Origin: a virus
Virus record (IMG/VR): IMGVR_UViG_3300013119_000533
Span: 59,338-123,337 of that record
Length of the DNA: 64,000 nucleotides
Direction: 5' to 3' (one strand)
A program made the translations under genes and the position numbers. Numbering within the stretch: position 1 is the stretch's first letter; every line of letters begins with the position of its first letter. This document shows positions 46,846-55,483 of this stretch, piece by piece. The notes under the pieces were generated by a model that had not been told where the DNA came from, did no database searches, and worked only from the letters and a program-made list of their open reading frames with translations.

Positions 46846-47804
46846 TTTAAAAGATTGATGTCGTTCGTTACCATTTTTTTCACCAACTCTTGAAAGTTGA
46901 CTTTAGGTTTCCATCCAAGATCTTGGGCAGCAAGAGAACTATTACCACGAAGAACGTCTACCTCGGCAGGTCTCATAAATCTTGGATCTTGCTTTATGTA
47001 TCCTGACCAATCATCGATTCCGACGTGAGCGAAAGCGTGAGTTAAGAAGTCTTTAATAGAATGCGTTTCACCAGTTGCAATAACATAGTCGTTTGGACTA
47101 TCTTGCTGTAACATTAACCACATCGCTTCAACATAGTCTGGGGCATATCCCCAATCTCTCTTCGCTTCCAGATTTCCTAATGAAATGTGATCAGCAAGTC
47201 CCAAGTGTATCCTCGCTACGCCGTCTGATATTTTACGTGTTACAAACTCTACCCCTCTTCTTTCCGATTCGTGATTGAACAGGATACCAGAACATGCAAA
47301 AATGTCGTACGACTCTCTGTAGTTCTTTGTAATCCAATGTCCATATAACTTGGCAACTCCATAGGGAGATCGTGGGTAGAATGGCGTCGTCTCTTTAGCG
47401 GGGTTTTCTATCATTCTCCCAAACATCTCAGAAGAACTTGCTTGATAAAATTTCACTGGTTTGCCGTATTCACGAATTGCTTCCAACATCCTTAATACAC
47501 CAAGACCAGTCACTTCGCTAGTATATTCTGGGGTGTTCCAACTCTCACCTACAAAGGATTGTGCTGCTAAATTATAAACCTCGTGAGGATCACTCTCCTT
47601 CAAGCATCGTACTAATGAATTCTGATCCGTCATGTCTCCATTAACAAACGTTATCTTTCCCTCTAGGTGTTTTGTGTTTGTTCTATTCTTTGTGGAAGAT
47701 CTGCGTTCAACGCCCCAGACCTGATATCCCTTAGATAGAAGGAGATCTGCAAGGTGCGATCCATCCATTCCATTGATTCCTGTTATTAGTGCTCTACGAG
47801 ACAT
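46842..47804 (-). CDS. gmd: GDP-mannose 4,6-dehydratase
   Basis: Gmd converts GDP-D-mannose to GDP-4-keto-6-deoxymannose, precursor of GDP-fucose, rhamnose, colitose and perosamine. The sequence shows 'ALITGINGMDGSHLADLLL', 'YNLAAQSFVGESWNTPEYT', 'YQASSSEMFG', 'PRSPYGVAKLYGHW' (catalytic YxxxK), 'NHESERRGVEFVTRKI' and 'AKRDWGYAPDYVEAMW'. All are diagnostic of the Gmd subfamily. Length 320 is just short of bacterial Gmd (about 345-370). No GDP-fucose synthase is seen in the window, so the next step is either host-encoded or elsewhere. Confidence 0.96.
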   Translation of the reverse strand: MSRRALITGINGMDGSHLADLLLSKGYQVWGVERRSSTKNRTNTKHLEGKITFVNGDMTDQNSLVRCLKESDPHEVYNLAAQSFVGESWNTPEYTSEVTGLGVLRMLEAIREYGKPVKFYQASSSEMFGRMIENPAKETTPFYPRSPYGVAKLYGHWITKNYRESYDIFACSGILFNHESERRGVEFVTRKISDGVARIHLGLADHISLGNLEAKRDWGYAPDYVEAMWLMLQQDSPNDYVIATGETHSIKDFLTHAFAHVGIDDWSGYIKQDPRFMRPAEVDVLRGNSSLAAQDLGWKPKVNFQELVKKMVTNDINLLK

Positions 47805-48717
47805 CGTGAACCTCCTTAAATATTTTTATATACTCTTTCTTGTGTTTAATGATATCATACTTTTTAACTTTATTAAAGTTATTCTCTACATCTTCTACTG
47901 TTGGCAAGTATGTGTTTTTCGTTATATCAAAGACACAATTCTCACACAAAACCTCTTCTGATAACCCCACAGGGTTAGATATCACTGGAACCTTCATTGC
48001 AGATGCTTCAAATAGCGCCTGTGGACCACCCTCATGGCGAGATGACACAACATATAGGTCACAGGCAGCGTACATCTTTTTAATGTCTTCTATGGGCGCA
48101 AGTTCGACATATTTGTAATCTATCCCAGCTGCTTGTAGTCTGTTTATTACGTATTGTCTGCGCCATCCCCCTAAAAGAACTAGCGTATCTTTATTTGCAA
48201 TCTTCTCCACATAATCGCAAAAAAGGTCAGGGCCCTTTTCCAACTTCGGAGAAACCAAATCGCTGCCCTCCGTATCTCTCTGAAAAGACCCTATTACAAA
48301 TCGATCTTTATCGATCTGAAGTTCGGATCTGCACTCCTGCTTATCCATAGGATTCCATAAACTCGAATTGAACCAATAACTTGCCACATTGACTGGTTTT
48401 TGAGTCAATTGCTTTACGAAGTGTTCGGTATGCTTATTTGGGACGTGGTATGCATCCACAAATGTGTCCCTGATTAAGAATTCGTTTAAGTTTTGTTTAT
48501 TAAACTTTTCAGGCACAATGTGATGAATAGTACAAACAACCTTTTTCGACTCTAAGTATTGCCGAGGAATCCTGGCCCACTGCCAAGGAGCAACAATCCA
48601 CAAAACATCACACTCAGCAATATTTTCAGTAACCAAGTTTGGATTGTTCTCGTACCACTCCTTCCTTATCCTATCAACTATCCAGGATTCTTTTGGGTCG
48701 TTCAAATATACCTTCAC
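47794..48717 (-). CDS. Glycosyltransferase, GT4 family
   Basis: The N-terminal half has 'VLWIVAPWQWARIPRQ' and 'VCTIHHIVPEKF'. The C-terminal half is a clear GT4 donor domain: 'FVIGSFQRDTEGSDL', 'LVLLGGWRRQYVINRL', 'CDLYVVSSRHEGGPQALFEA' and 'KVPVISNPVGLSEEV'. A retaining GT-B glycosyltransferase of 307 residues. It overlaps Gmd by 11 nt and the methyltransferase by 4 nt. Substrate unknown. Confidence 0.93.
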   Translation of the reverse strand: MKVYLNDPKESWIVDRIRKEWYENNPNLVTENIAECDVLWIVAPWQWARIPRQYLESKKVVCTIHHIVPEKFNKQNLNEFLIRDTFVDAYHVPNKHTEHFVKQLTQKPVNVASYWFNSSLWNPMDKQECRSELQIDKDRFVIGSFQRDTEGSDLVSPKLEKGPDLFCDYVEKIANKDTLVLLGGWRRQYVINRLQAAGIDYKYVELAPIEDIKKMYAACDLYVVSSRHEGGPQALFEASAMKVPVISNPVGLSEEVLCENCVFDITKNTYLPTVEDVENNFNKVKKYDIIKHKKEYIKIFKEVHDVS

Positions 48718-49421
48718 TTTGTAACTACCACAATCCCAGTGTCAGTAACTTTCCTTTCTTGTTCAAACAAATGGCCATGAAAGCAAACAAGTTCAGACTT
48801 AAACGTTGGATTATCGGCAAGGATCTGGTTTACAACTTCCTTTACTGCAAACTTGGAAGGGTGATAGTCATCAAACAAAATCACGCCGCCATCTCTTACC
48901 ATCTTATTTGCAACATTAAAGTCATTCATAATAACATTAACATCTGTATGGTTTCCATCAATAAACGCCAAATCAAACTCATCCTCCATTTCATCAATAA
49001 AAAATGGTACCTCTGATACGTGCTTGAATTTGATCTTTTCTTTTTCCTCAAATGGAATCAACTGGTATATATCCTCATTAGAGACAACGGCAGACCTGTA
49101 TCCTATTGCTTCGTTCTTCTTTTGAAAGTGTGAAACAATATCGATCGTAATAATTTCTTCGATAGTCTCCTCCAGTGCAACCGAAAAACAAGCAGTTCCT
49201 CGACCAGTCCCGATTTCGAAAAATCGTTCTGCCTTGAGGTGATTTGCCACTGCTTTAACTAGAAAACACTGCTCTGCGCCGAAAGACATATCGCCCTCGT
49301 TCTTGTTTGGGTTAACTCTTGTTTTGGTAAAGTGACATATTGTAGAAAGTTTATTTAGATCATCTTTCCACTCGTAACCGATTTGCTTAAAGTAATCCTC
49401 AAGATTAGTTATCTTCATCAT
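48714..49421 (-). CDS. Class I SAM-dependent methyltransferase (Methyltransf_24-like)
   Basis: The SAM-binding motif I is 'RFFEIGTGRGTACFSVALEE', followed by 'IITIDIVSH' (motif II acid), 'DLAFIDGNHTDVNVIMND' and 'GGVILFDDYHPS', a pattern of TylF/macrocin O-methyltransferase-like enzymes. It would transfer methyl to a hydroxyl, here probably on a sugar. The start has GGAG 4 nt upstream and ATG-ATG with an overlap to the preceding GT. Confidence 0.9.
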   Translation of the reverse strand: MMKITNLEDYFKQIGYEWKDDLNKLSTICHFTKTRVNPNKNEGDMSFGAEQCFLVKAVANHLKAERFFEIGTGRGTACFSVALEETIEEIITIDIVSHFQKKNEAIGYRSAVVSNEDIYQLIPFEEKEKIKFKHVSEVPFFIDEMEDEFDLAFIDGNHTDVNVIMNDFNVANKMVRDGGVILFDDYHPSKFAVKEVVNQILADNPTFKSELVCFHGHLFEQERKVTDTGIVVVTK

Positions 49422-50302
49422 ATTTCTCCTAAAAATTTATTATATTGTGATGCGACATATGACATGTCTATATTCGTGTTGCATTCATTGTCTATCTTTC
49501 TTGTAAAATCTAATTGTGGAGGTTCATACAATTTCAATGGCCTGAAATCCCATTCTTCTTCCTCAATCAATGTTGCGCCGAGGGCAACCTCTCTTGTACC
49601 GCCTGTAGATGAACATATAACTTTACACCCACATGCAACTGCATCAACAACAACGTTGGGACAGTGATCTAGAAATGCCAAATGAATAAAATAATCGCTC
49701 TTCTTGTATAACGAAATTAAAGTAGGTATATCCAAGTTCCCGACATAATAAACCCTGTCTTGAATTATCGGGTTGGAAACCTCACCTGCAACAATCAGAC
49801 AGTCACGCTCCCCTGAATGTTCCAAGAAATACCTTATATTTTCTCCCAACCTCTTGTGAGGTCTCCAGCTGGATGCGCAAGACCATACCTTATCATAGTT
49901 ATCAAATACAGAATGCTCTAGAGGTGCTACAGAATTAATAAACTCCAAGTCGGCACCATTTCTAATAACTTTATAATTGTTGTGATGTCCAAAGTATTCA
50001 AAACTCAATCTTTTATTGAACTCAGTCTGAAATACTACTCCGTGTGCCTGGCGATATGTCTTCAATATCGGACTATTCTGAGAGACGTAATCAAAATCGC
50101 TATTAAAATATATTCCATCCAACCTCTGAAAGGTTGGGAGGGATGTTGGTCGCATCAAACTAATAAAAGATAGTTGTACATCAAACGGCATCGATTCTGA
50201 GAATGTGTCTCCTTGCTTTTTCATATATTTCTTAAGCTTGTTTGCGAAATGGTTTGGACCACTCGTAGATCCAACATTAACATTGTCTAAAAATATATTC
50301 AT
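49418..50302 (-). CDS. Glycosyltransferase, GT-B fold (GT4-like)
   Basis: Starts 'MNIFLDNVNVGSTSGPNHFA', with the 'GPNHFANKL' acceptor-binding loop. The donor domain includes 'VWSCASSWRPHKRLGENIRY', 'CLIVAGEVSN', 'IPTLISLYKKSDYFIHLAFL' and 'VVDAVACGCKVICSSTGGTR'. A GT4-like enzyme of 294 residues with a somewhat short N-domain. It overlaps the GT2 gene upstream by 4 nt. Confidence 0.9.
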   Translation of the reverse strand: MNIFLDNVNVGSTSGPNHFANKLKKYMKKQGDTFSESMPFDVQLSFISLMRPTSLPTFQRLDGIYFNSDFDYVSQNSPILKTYRQAHGVVFQTEFNKRLSFEYFGHHNNYKVIRNGADLEFINSVAPLEHSVFDNYDKVWSCASSWRPHKRLGENIRYFLEHSGERDCLIVAGEVSNPIIQDRVYYVGNLDIPTLISLYKKSDYFIHLAFLDHCPNVVVDAVACGCKVICSSTGGTREVALGATLIEEEEWDFRPLKLYEPPQLDFTRKIDNECNTNIDMSYVASQYNKFLGEI

Positions 50303-51036
50303 AGACTTTCTAACTTTTCATACTGTGTTTTTTTGGATATGTGCGCCTCGATCCTCAATTGATCATACCTATGTACGCGGTCGACGGATATCGGATTGTG
50401 CCTATTGTAAATATAAAGAATATCACTTATAAGTCTAACCCTGCCTTTTCCAGACATCTCAACCATAGGATACATCATAGCGCGATCGAACGTGCACTTA
50501 TAAAAATACCCATCCAAATCAAGCAAGTCCTTCTTTTTTATCTTGCAAAATAATTCTTTTCTAAAAGTTCTCAAATGAGAGAATGACCAAGGAGCAGTTC
50601 TTATATTCTGGTTCCAGTAATCGTCAGAGACACTTGGGGTTACAACCATATAGTTATCATTCTGAACATATGAACCAACAGTCATCCAGCAGTCTGGGTC
50701 TCTGTAGTGTTCGTCCAATTTATTTAAGACGGCAGTACCTGCAAGAGTATCATCACCATCCAAAGTAATGATTATGGTGCCATCTTTTGCTGCATGTATT
50801 TGCGTATAAAGATTATAGAGTGCCTTCATATTCTCTTCATTGGAGACAATCTTGAACTTCTTCTCTGATTTTGATAGTATATCTTTTGCTATTTCTAGCG
50901 TGTTGTCCGTAGAGCAATCATCGACATAAACGATATCATAATTATCATATTCTTGTCGCAGGGCAGAATTTAAATTCTTTTCTACCCACTGTTCACAGTT
51001 GTATGCGGGTATAACTATAGTGAAATGACTCTTCAT
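50299..51036 (-). CDS. Glycosyltransferase family 2
   Basis: A canonical GT2: 'HFTIVIPAYNCEQWVEKNLN', 'DIVYVDDCSTDNTLEIAK', 'GTIIITLDGDDTLAGTAVLN' (DxD) and later 'LDGYFYKCTFDRAMMYPMVE'. The C-terminal 'SVDRVHRYDQLRIEAHI' probably holds the acceptor region. Cytoplasmic, 245 residues. Overlaps both neighbours by 4 nt. Confidence 0.93.
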   Translation of the reverse strand: MKSHFTIVIPAYNCEQWVEKNLNSALRQEYDNYDIVYVDDCSTDNTLEIAKDILSKSEKKFKIVSNEENMKALYNLYTQIHAAKDGTIIITLDGDDTLAGTAVLNKLDEHYRDPDCWMTVGSYVQNDNYMVVTPSVSDDYWNQNIRTAPWSFSHLRTFRKELFCKIKKKDLLDLDGYFYKCTFDRAMMYPMVEMSGKGRVRLISDILYIYNRHNPISVDRVHRYDQLRIEAHISKKTQYEKLESL

Positions 51037-53120
51037 GCAAAACTATTCTCCCAAAAGAAGGATGGTCTTGACTTGAGATATTCGACTATCTCTTCATATG
51101 TGCCGTCAAACCAACTTTCTTCATGATGTTGAACTTTGTCATTCATATCCAACTCACAATCCAGAAGTTTTGCCTCGATAACCATTCGTGGGCAAGTATC
51201 CAGACCAGTGGGCTTGAAGCACAACCCTTTAGATTCTGCCATCTTTTCAAGGAATTGTTGATAAGGCAAGTTCCACAATACTTCGTAATCATATCCCTTA
51301 TCTTTACAGTGTGACTCTGTTTCATTGAGTCCCTTCACCCAACTTCTGGATCCCAAGACGACCCATTTTTCATTCTTACTCTTTGCTCTATCTCGAACAT
51401 GCTCGATGAATTCAAAGAACCCATCATTGAAAAGAGAAGACAGAACAAACATATTCTTGTTAGTTATACCAGGAAGACTGTCCGTATGCATCTTCATCTG
51501 ATTGTCTGACATGAAAAAGGCCGATGATGCGGCATTAACGAAATCCGTCATAACCTGTCCCTTTTCTGTGTTCTTGTAATCACATGAAGCGCCTTCTACC
51601 ATCTCGTACAGGGCAGGGTTTCTATGTTTGCAATATTTATAATCGAATTCTACAAAAGTATAAGAAATTGAAGATGACGAGACCATCTTTAGCATTTCAT
51701 TCGATGCATTGGCGACGTTGCCGAAGATCCATTTAGCGTCCTTATTGTTCTCTAAAAGAAATTCAGATAACTCAGATGTTCGAACCTTTACCACTTTGTC
51801 AGACTCACAAGTTTCTACAAGAGTCTCCAAACTCAATTCGGCGCCGCCGACATAATCTTCAACAAACATATCATTAACAAAAATAAATTCTGGTTTTGTT
51901 AACCACTTTTCTGGGATTAGAGTTTTTAGCATTTTATCCAAAATTTTGGGTAGTGCCAGTTCAGATCTTAGGTGTGCAGATAGTTGATCTGCCCAAGACT
52001 TGTACATTCCGTGATTAGAATAAACCTTTCTAATTTTTATCTTAAAGTCTCTCTCGCTTGGATAACACCACATAGCTTCTGGGACAAGGATGTTGTCCCA
52101 TACTGCTTCTTTTTGTATGTGCTTGAGTGAATAATCGACCTTTGCGAACAATGGTTTGTTTTTAATTTTTTTTGTCTTCTTATCTCTAGTAGGAGCATAA
52201 AGAAAATCCATGTGACCAGACCACCCTGGAGCAACTACAGGTAGTCCATTGTACGCTGCTTCAAATAGCGGTAACCCAAACCCTTCGCCGTGGGTTGCTG
52301 ATATGATTGCTTTAATTTTTGAATTGTTATAGATCGCATTGATCTCATCATCAGTCATCTCACCGTGAAGCAAATAGATGGAACACTTTCTTTCTCCAAC
52401 ATGCTTTAGTACTAGTTTTAATTGCTCCAAACAAGATTCGCGGTCTGGAGTGGAGTTCTTGGAAAAGTTAGTCTTTACCACCAACCCTACCTCGTCATCC
52501 TTAAACTCACTTACGAACCATCTAATTGTATCAATGAGGTTCTTTCTTATTCCCCATTGAGCAATACAAAGAAAATTAAACTCATCCTTCAAATCCAAAT
52601 CAATGCTAGTGTTACGTCCTTCGCGAACTGGGTAACTCACCACCTCTACTGGTGCGCCGCATCCGACACGGACCTGTTGGTTCGTTTCCTTATTTTCACC
52701 ATCATAAAAAGTATTTTCAAAGACCCATTTTGAGAAGTTACTAGGTACAATCAGTTTATCCATCTCGTACGACTTTTGAATCCATGCGGGTGCAACTTTC
52801 GTTGCTTCTATGCCAGCTGTCACACAAACAGCATATGGTGCCTTTCTGGAAAACTCACTTGGAATCCCAACATGAATATGTACATCAAAATTCTTCTGAT
52901 CGTCGGGTAGAGATTGAAATTTCGCAACCAGATTGTGGATCCACCGTGCTTCCTCTTCATTGTCCAACAACCACCCTGTGGCACCCCAATTTAGAGGATT
53001 CACATAAAGGTCTAAACTATCACCTCTTGCTTTGAGGGATTCTAAGACCAACCTCGTGTGCACTCCATAACCAGACCTTGTGAGGGCTGGACCTTCGATT
53101 AATACTTTTATTCTACTCAT
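51033..53120 (-). CDS. Two-domain GT4-like glycosyltransferase, 695 aa
   Basis: The start at 53120 (MSRIKVLIEGPALTRSGYG) forms ATGA with the preceding stop; an ATG seven codons earlier is less likely. Residues about 1-400 are a full GT-B domain with 'SGYGVHTRLVLESL', 'FLCIAQWGIRKNLIDTIRWF', 'ISATHGEGFGLPLFEAAYNG' and 'PVVAPGWSGHMDFLY'. A second GT-B-like part (about 415-695) shows 'IFVNDMFVEDYVGGAELSLE', 'WVVLGSRSWVKGLNETESHC' and 'CFKPTGLDTCPRMVIEAKLL'. That makes it longer than a normal GT4 and probably bifunctional. It may add two sugars in sequence. Confidence 0.88.
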   Translation of the reverse strand: MSRIKVLIEGPALTRSGYGVHTRLVLESLKARGDSLDLYVNPLNWGATGWLLDNEEEARWIHNLVAKFQSLPDDQKNFDVHIHVGIPSEFSRKAPYAVCVTAGIEATKVAPAWIQKSYEMDKLIVPSNFSKWVFENTFYDGENKETNQQVRVGCGAPVEVVSYPVREGRNTSIDLDLKDEFNFLCIAQWGIRKNLIDTIRWFVSEFKDDEVGLVVKTNFSKNSTPDRESCLEQLKLVLKHVGERKCSIYLLHGEMTDDEINAIYNNSKIKAIISATHGEGFGLPLFEAAYNGLPVVAPGWSGHMDFLYAPTRDKKTKKIKNKPLFAKVDYSLKHIQKEAVWDNILVPEAMWCYPSERDFKIKIRKVYSNHGMYKSWADQLSAHLRSELALPKILDKMLKTLIPEKWLTKPEFIFVNDMFVEDYVGGAELSLETLVETCESDKVVKVRTSELSEFLLENNKDAKWIFGNVANASNEMLKMVSSSSISYTFVEFDYKYCKHRNPALYEMVEGASCDYKNTEKGQVMTDFVNAASSAFFMSDNQMKMHTDSLPGITNKNMFVLSSLFNDGFFEFIEHVRDRAKSKNEKWVVLGSRSWVKGLNETESHCKDKGYDYEVLWNLPYQQFLEKMAESKGLCFKPTGLDTCPRMVIEAKLLDCELDMNDKVQHHEESWFDGTYEEIVEYLKSRPSFFWENSFA

Positions 53121-54385
53121 AGGACTTTCTGTAAACTCCACTGCTTTCTATCCATCGTATCCCAAGATCCATGCTTCTTGTGAACACCCTCTAGAAGGTT
53201 TCCCCAACTAGAGACATATTTTTCCATGCTATAATTATCTATAACGTGCTGGCGACCCTTCTTGCCCATCTCCAGGCGATCTTTCTTGGTCATCTTAAAC
53301 ATTTTCACCATGGCATCTACCAAGTCAGACCCTGATATTCTATCTTCATAGATCCAGGGAACCTCTTGAGACCCAATGATCGCCTTGGACGATGGTTCAA
53401 TGCCGATACCAAACCAATCTTTTCCATTTGTTACTTGCTCCTGCAGTCCACCTGTCATATTAACAATTATCGGGGTTTCTGTGGCAAGGGATTCAAGCGT
53501 GGCCAGTCCAAAACCTTCAGCATCAGAAATATTGATTGTACAATCTACACTATTATAAAGCATCGACAATTGTTGAATTGATAGTTTCTGTGTCGACAAC
53601 TTAAACTGATCGTCATCAAACCCCAGTTTTTCCTTAATTGCATCCAAATCCTGCCCGTTTGGATCCTTTGGTTCCGTGTGCATGATCAAAGTTGCTTTAT
53701 CTCTACCAACCTTATCAAGAAAATCATTAAACCAGAACATCAAAGAACCAGACTGCTTTCTTCTAGCGTTACGATTATTCCAAAAGAATGTGAATCTCTT
53801 ATTTCCCTTGGAATCAATGCCGAGACCGTTTTCTTTTTTAAATGTCTTTATCAAGTCCGTGTCCTTAGTCTTGCTAAAAACAGTATCATTTACAGCGTGA
53901 GGCATGTGGTGACATTCTACTTCTGGAGCTACAGTTCTTACAATATCATCTGTAACTTTACTGATTGTTGCAATGATATCATTTGATAAGTACCACTTTC
54001 TGTTAAATGTAGGATATGGCAAATTATCCCAAACATGGTAATAAACCAAAGGGGCGACAGATCTAACTTCATTGTCAATCTCCCACAGCCATCCCCAAAA
54101 CCTTGGGTCCGTCATTATCCACACTATATCTGGTTTTTGTGCCTTTAGAAGTGCTCGGACTTGCTCCTGTGTACCATACCCATCAACTGGGTATATGATC
54201 CAATCGTCTCCGTATTCTTCTGTTCTGATTGGTTTGTATTCAGGGTGGCGGATGGCACCGCCGAAGCAAACAAACTCGAATTTTCCAGTTTGTAAAAGTC
54301 CTTCTATCATATATCTTGTTTGCGTTCCCACTCCAGATGGAGCAAGCGGACTATCCGCTAAACAAAATACTTTTATTTTTTTCAT
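53117..54385 (-). CDS. Glycosyltransferase, GT4 family
   Basis: The ATG at 54385 follows a TTG and has AGGTGA upstream. The protein begins 'MKKIKVFCLADSPLAPSGVG' and 'TQTRYMIEGLL'. The donor domain has 'FTFFWNNRNARRKQSGSLMF', 'SVDCTINISDAEGFGLATLE', 'ETPIIVNMTGGLQEQV' and the C-terminal helix 'RQHVIDNYSMEKYVSSWGNL'. A retaining GT-B enzyme, 422 residues, at the head of the glycan island. The nuclease gene upstream ends 3 nt before, which marks the island boundary. Confidence 0.93.
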   Translation of the reverse strand: MKKIKVFCLADSPLAPSGVGTQTRYMIEGLLQTGKFEFVCFGGAIRHPEYKPIRTEEYGDDWIIYPVDGYGTQEQVRALLKAQKPDIVWIMTDPRFWGWLWEIDNEVRSVAPLVYYHVWDNLPYPTFNRKWYLSNDIIATISKVTDDIVRTVAPEVECHHMPHAVNDTVFSKTKDTDLIKTFKKENGLGIDSKGNKRFTFFWNNRNARRKQSGSLMFWFNDFLDKVGRDKATLIMHTEPKDPNGQDLDAIKEKLGFDDDQFKLSTQKLSIQQLSMLYNSVDCTINISDAEGFGLATLESLATETPIIVNMTGGLQEQVTNGKDWFGIGIEPSSKAIIGSQEVPWIYEDRISGSDLVDAMVKMFKMTKKDRLEMGKKGRQHVIDNYSMEKYVSSWGNLLEGVHKKHGSWDTMDRKQWSLQKVL

Positions 54386-54388
54386 CAA

Positions 54389-55249
54389 TCACCTACAATG
54401 TTCTGTTTTATAAAATTCGCAGTATTTACACGACATTCTGTTCTTTATATCGACTCCAGATTCGATATTGTTGATCGCTTGTTCGAGTAACTTAAGAGCA
54501 TTTTGCGTCTTTTTTTCACCACTCGTCACACGAAAAATTTCAACCCTATCCTTCTTGGATGTACGCTTAAGAAGAGCGAAGTGAGTCTCTACGTCCTTTA
54601 TATCAATATTATACTTCATAGAATAGAAATTTTTATATAAAGTTAATTGATAAGTCACTAATCTTTCCGACCTTTTCTTTGCATTCCATCCCCAGGAGCA
54701 TGTTTTCCAATCAATTACGTGATGCTTCTGATCTGGTGTTTTTACGATCAAGTCAATGAATCCTTTGAACTTATAGTCAGTGTCAAAACTGTTTATTGGT
54801 TCGTAAATAGGTTCTTCTACGGAAACAACTTCGTATTTTCCAAAATAATCAGTCAAGGCTGGAAGAATAAATTCGACGATATTGTCTCCCTGATCCCTCA
54901 TGTCATTGACGAGTTTTTTAGTTAACTGGTGGGTTTTAGATATTTCAGTTAATTCACTTAAAAACTTTTTCTGAAACATTAATTTGGCAATTGCGACTTT
55001 AGAATTATCAACAACTAAATTTTCGCAAACATGATGGAGGGCGGTACCAAAGGCAGTATATTCATTCCCCTGAAATTTTTTTATCTTGTCCAGGTAAATC
55101 AGTTTGTGCTTGTGACTGCACTCCGCCCAAATCTTCATTTCCGAGTAGCTGATCTTCTTTAGTCGCCCTGGATCTGGTTGATTTTGCTCGGGTCGGTTTT
55201 GTCGACCTTGCTTTTCTTGGTTGTTTAGCACTTTTAACTGGTTTTTCAT
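54389..55249 (-). CDS. PD-(D/E)XK nuclease, RecB/Cas4-like with Fe-S cysteines
   Basis: The core begins 'KKISYSEMKIWAECSHKHKL' and 'YTAFGTALHHVCEN'. The nuclease motif is 'KFKGFIDLIVKTPDQKHHVI' followed by 'DWKTCSWGW' (D...DxK), then 'TYQLTLYKNFYS'. Cys44 and the C-terminal 'CKYCEFYKTEHC' give four cysteines in the AddB/Cas4 arrangement for a 4Fe-4S cluster. It probably acts in phage recombination or DNA processing. The ATG at 55249 has AAAGG 7 nt upstream, but this start lies 188 nt inside the previous gene in a different frame. An ATG at codon 38 would remove the ISYSE motif. Confidence 0.88.
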   Translation of the reverse strand: MKNQLKVLNNQEKQGRQNRPEQNQPDPGRLKKISYSEMKIWAECSHKHKLIYLDKIKKFQGNEYTAFGTALHHVCENLVVDNSKVAIAKLMFQKKFLSELTEISKTHQLTKKLVNDMRDQGDNIVEFILPALTDYFGKYEVVSVEEPIYEPINSFDTDYKFKGFIDLIVKTPDQKHHVIDWKTCSWGWNAKKRSERLVTYQLTLYKNFYSMKYNIDIKDVETHFALLKRTSKKDRVEIFRVTSGEKKTQNALKLLEQAINNIESGVDIKNRMSCKYCEFYKTEHCR

Positions 55250-55481
55250 TTTTAACCTTTCTCAAAATCCACGTAGAGGATAAAGTTGGATTCTTGCCCT
55301 CTGTACTACAGGCAGTCTCCGTCTCCACAACATAATCATTAAGATTATATCCGTTTTCTTTCACAATGTCAAGAATTTGTTCTGTCCTAACTGATACGTG
55401 TGGATCTCTCGCCTTTGCTCTGCCGTCAATGCTAACATTTACCATCAACCTTCCATTCTCTTCTTCAAAATTAACTTTCAT
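55062..55481 (-). CDS. Basic Lys/Arg-rich tail protein, 139 aa
   Basis: The N-terminal ~75 residues are an ordered alpha/beta region ('MKVNFEEENGRLMVNVSIDG', 'VVETETACSTEG'). The C-terminal half is a basic low-complexity tail ('KSAKQPRKARSTKPTRAKST') ending in Gln/Gly/Asp-rich sequence. Much of the tail is encoded in the same bases as the nuclease N-terminus in another frame. A DNA-binding or DNA-compacting role is suggested by the basic tail only. No family recognised. Confidence 0.75.
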   Translation of the reverse strand: MKVNFEEENGRLMVNVSIDGRAKARDPHVSVRTEQILDIVKENGYNLNDYVVETETACSTEGKNPTLSSTWILRKVKNEKPVKSAKQPRKARSTKPTRAKSTRSRATKEDQLLGNEDLGGVQSQAQTDLPGQDKKISGE

Positions 55482-55483
55482 AA

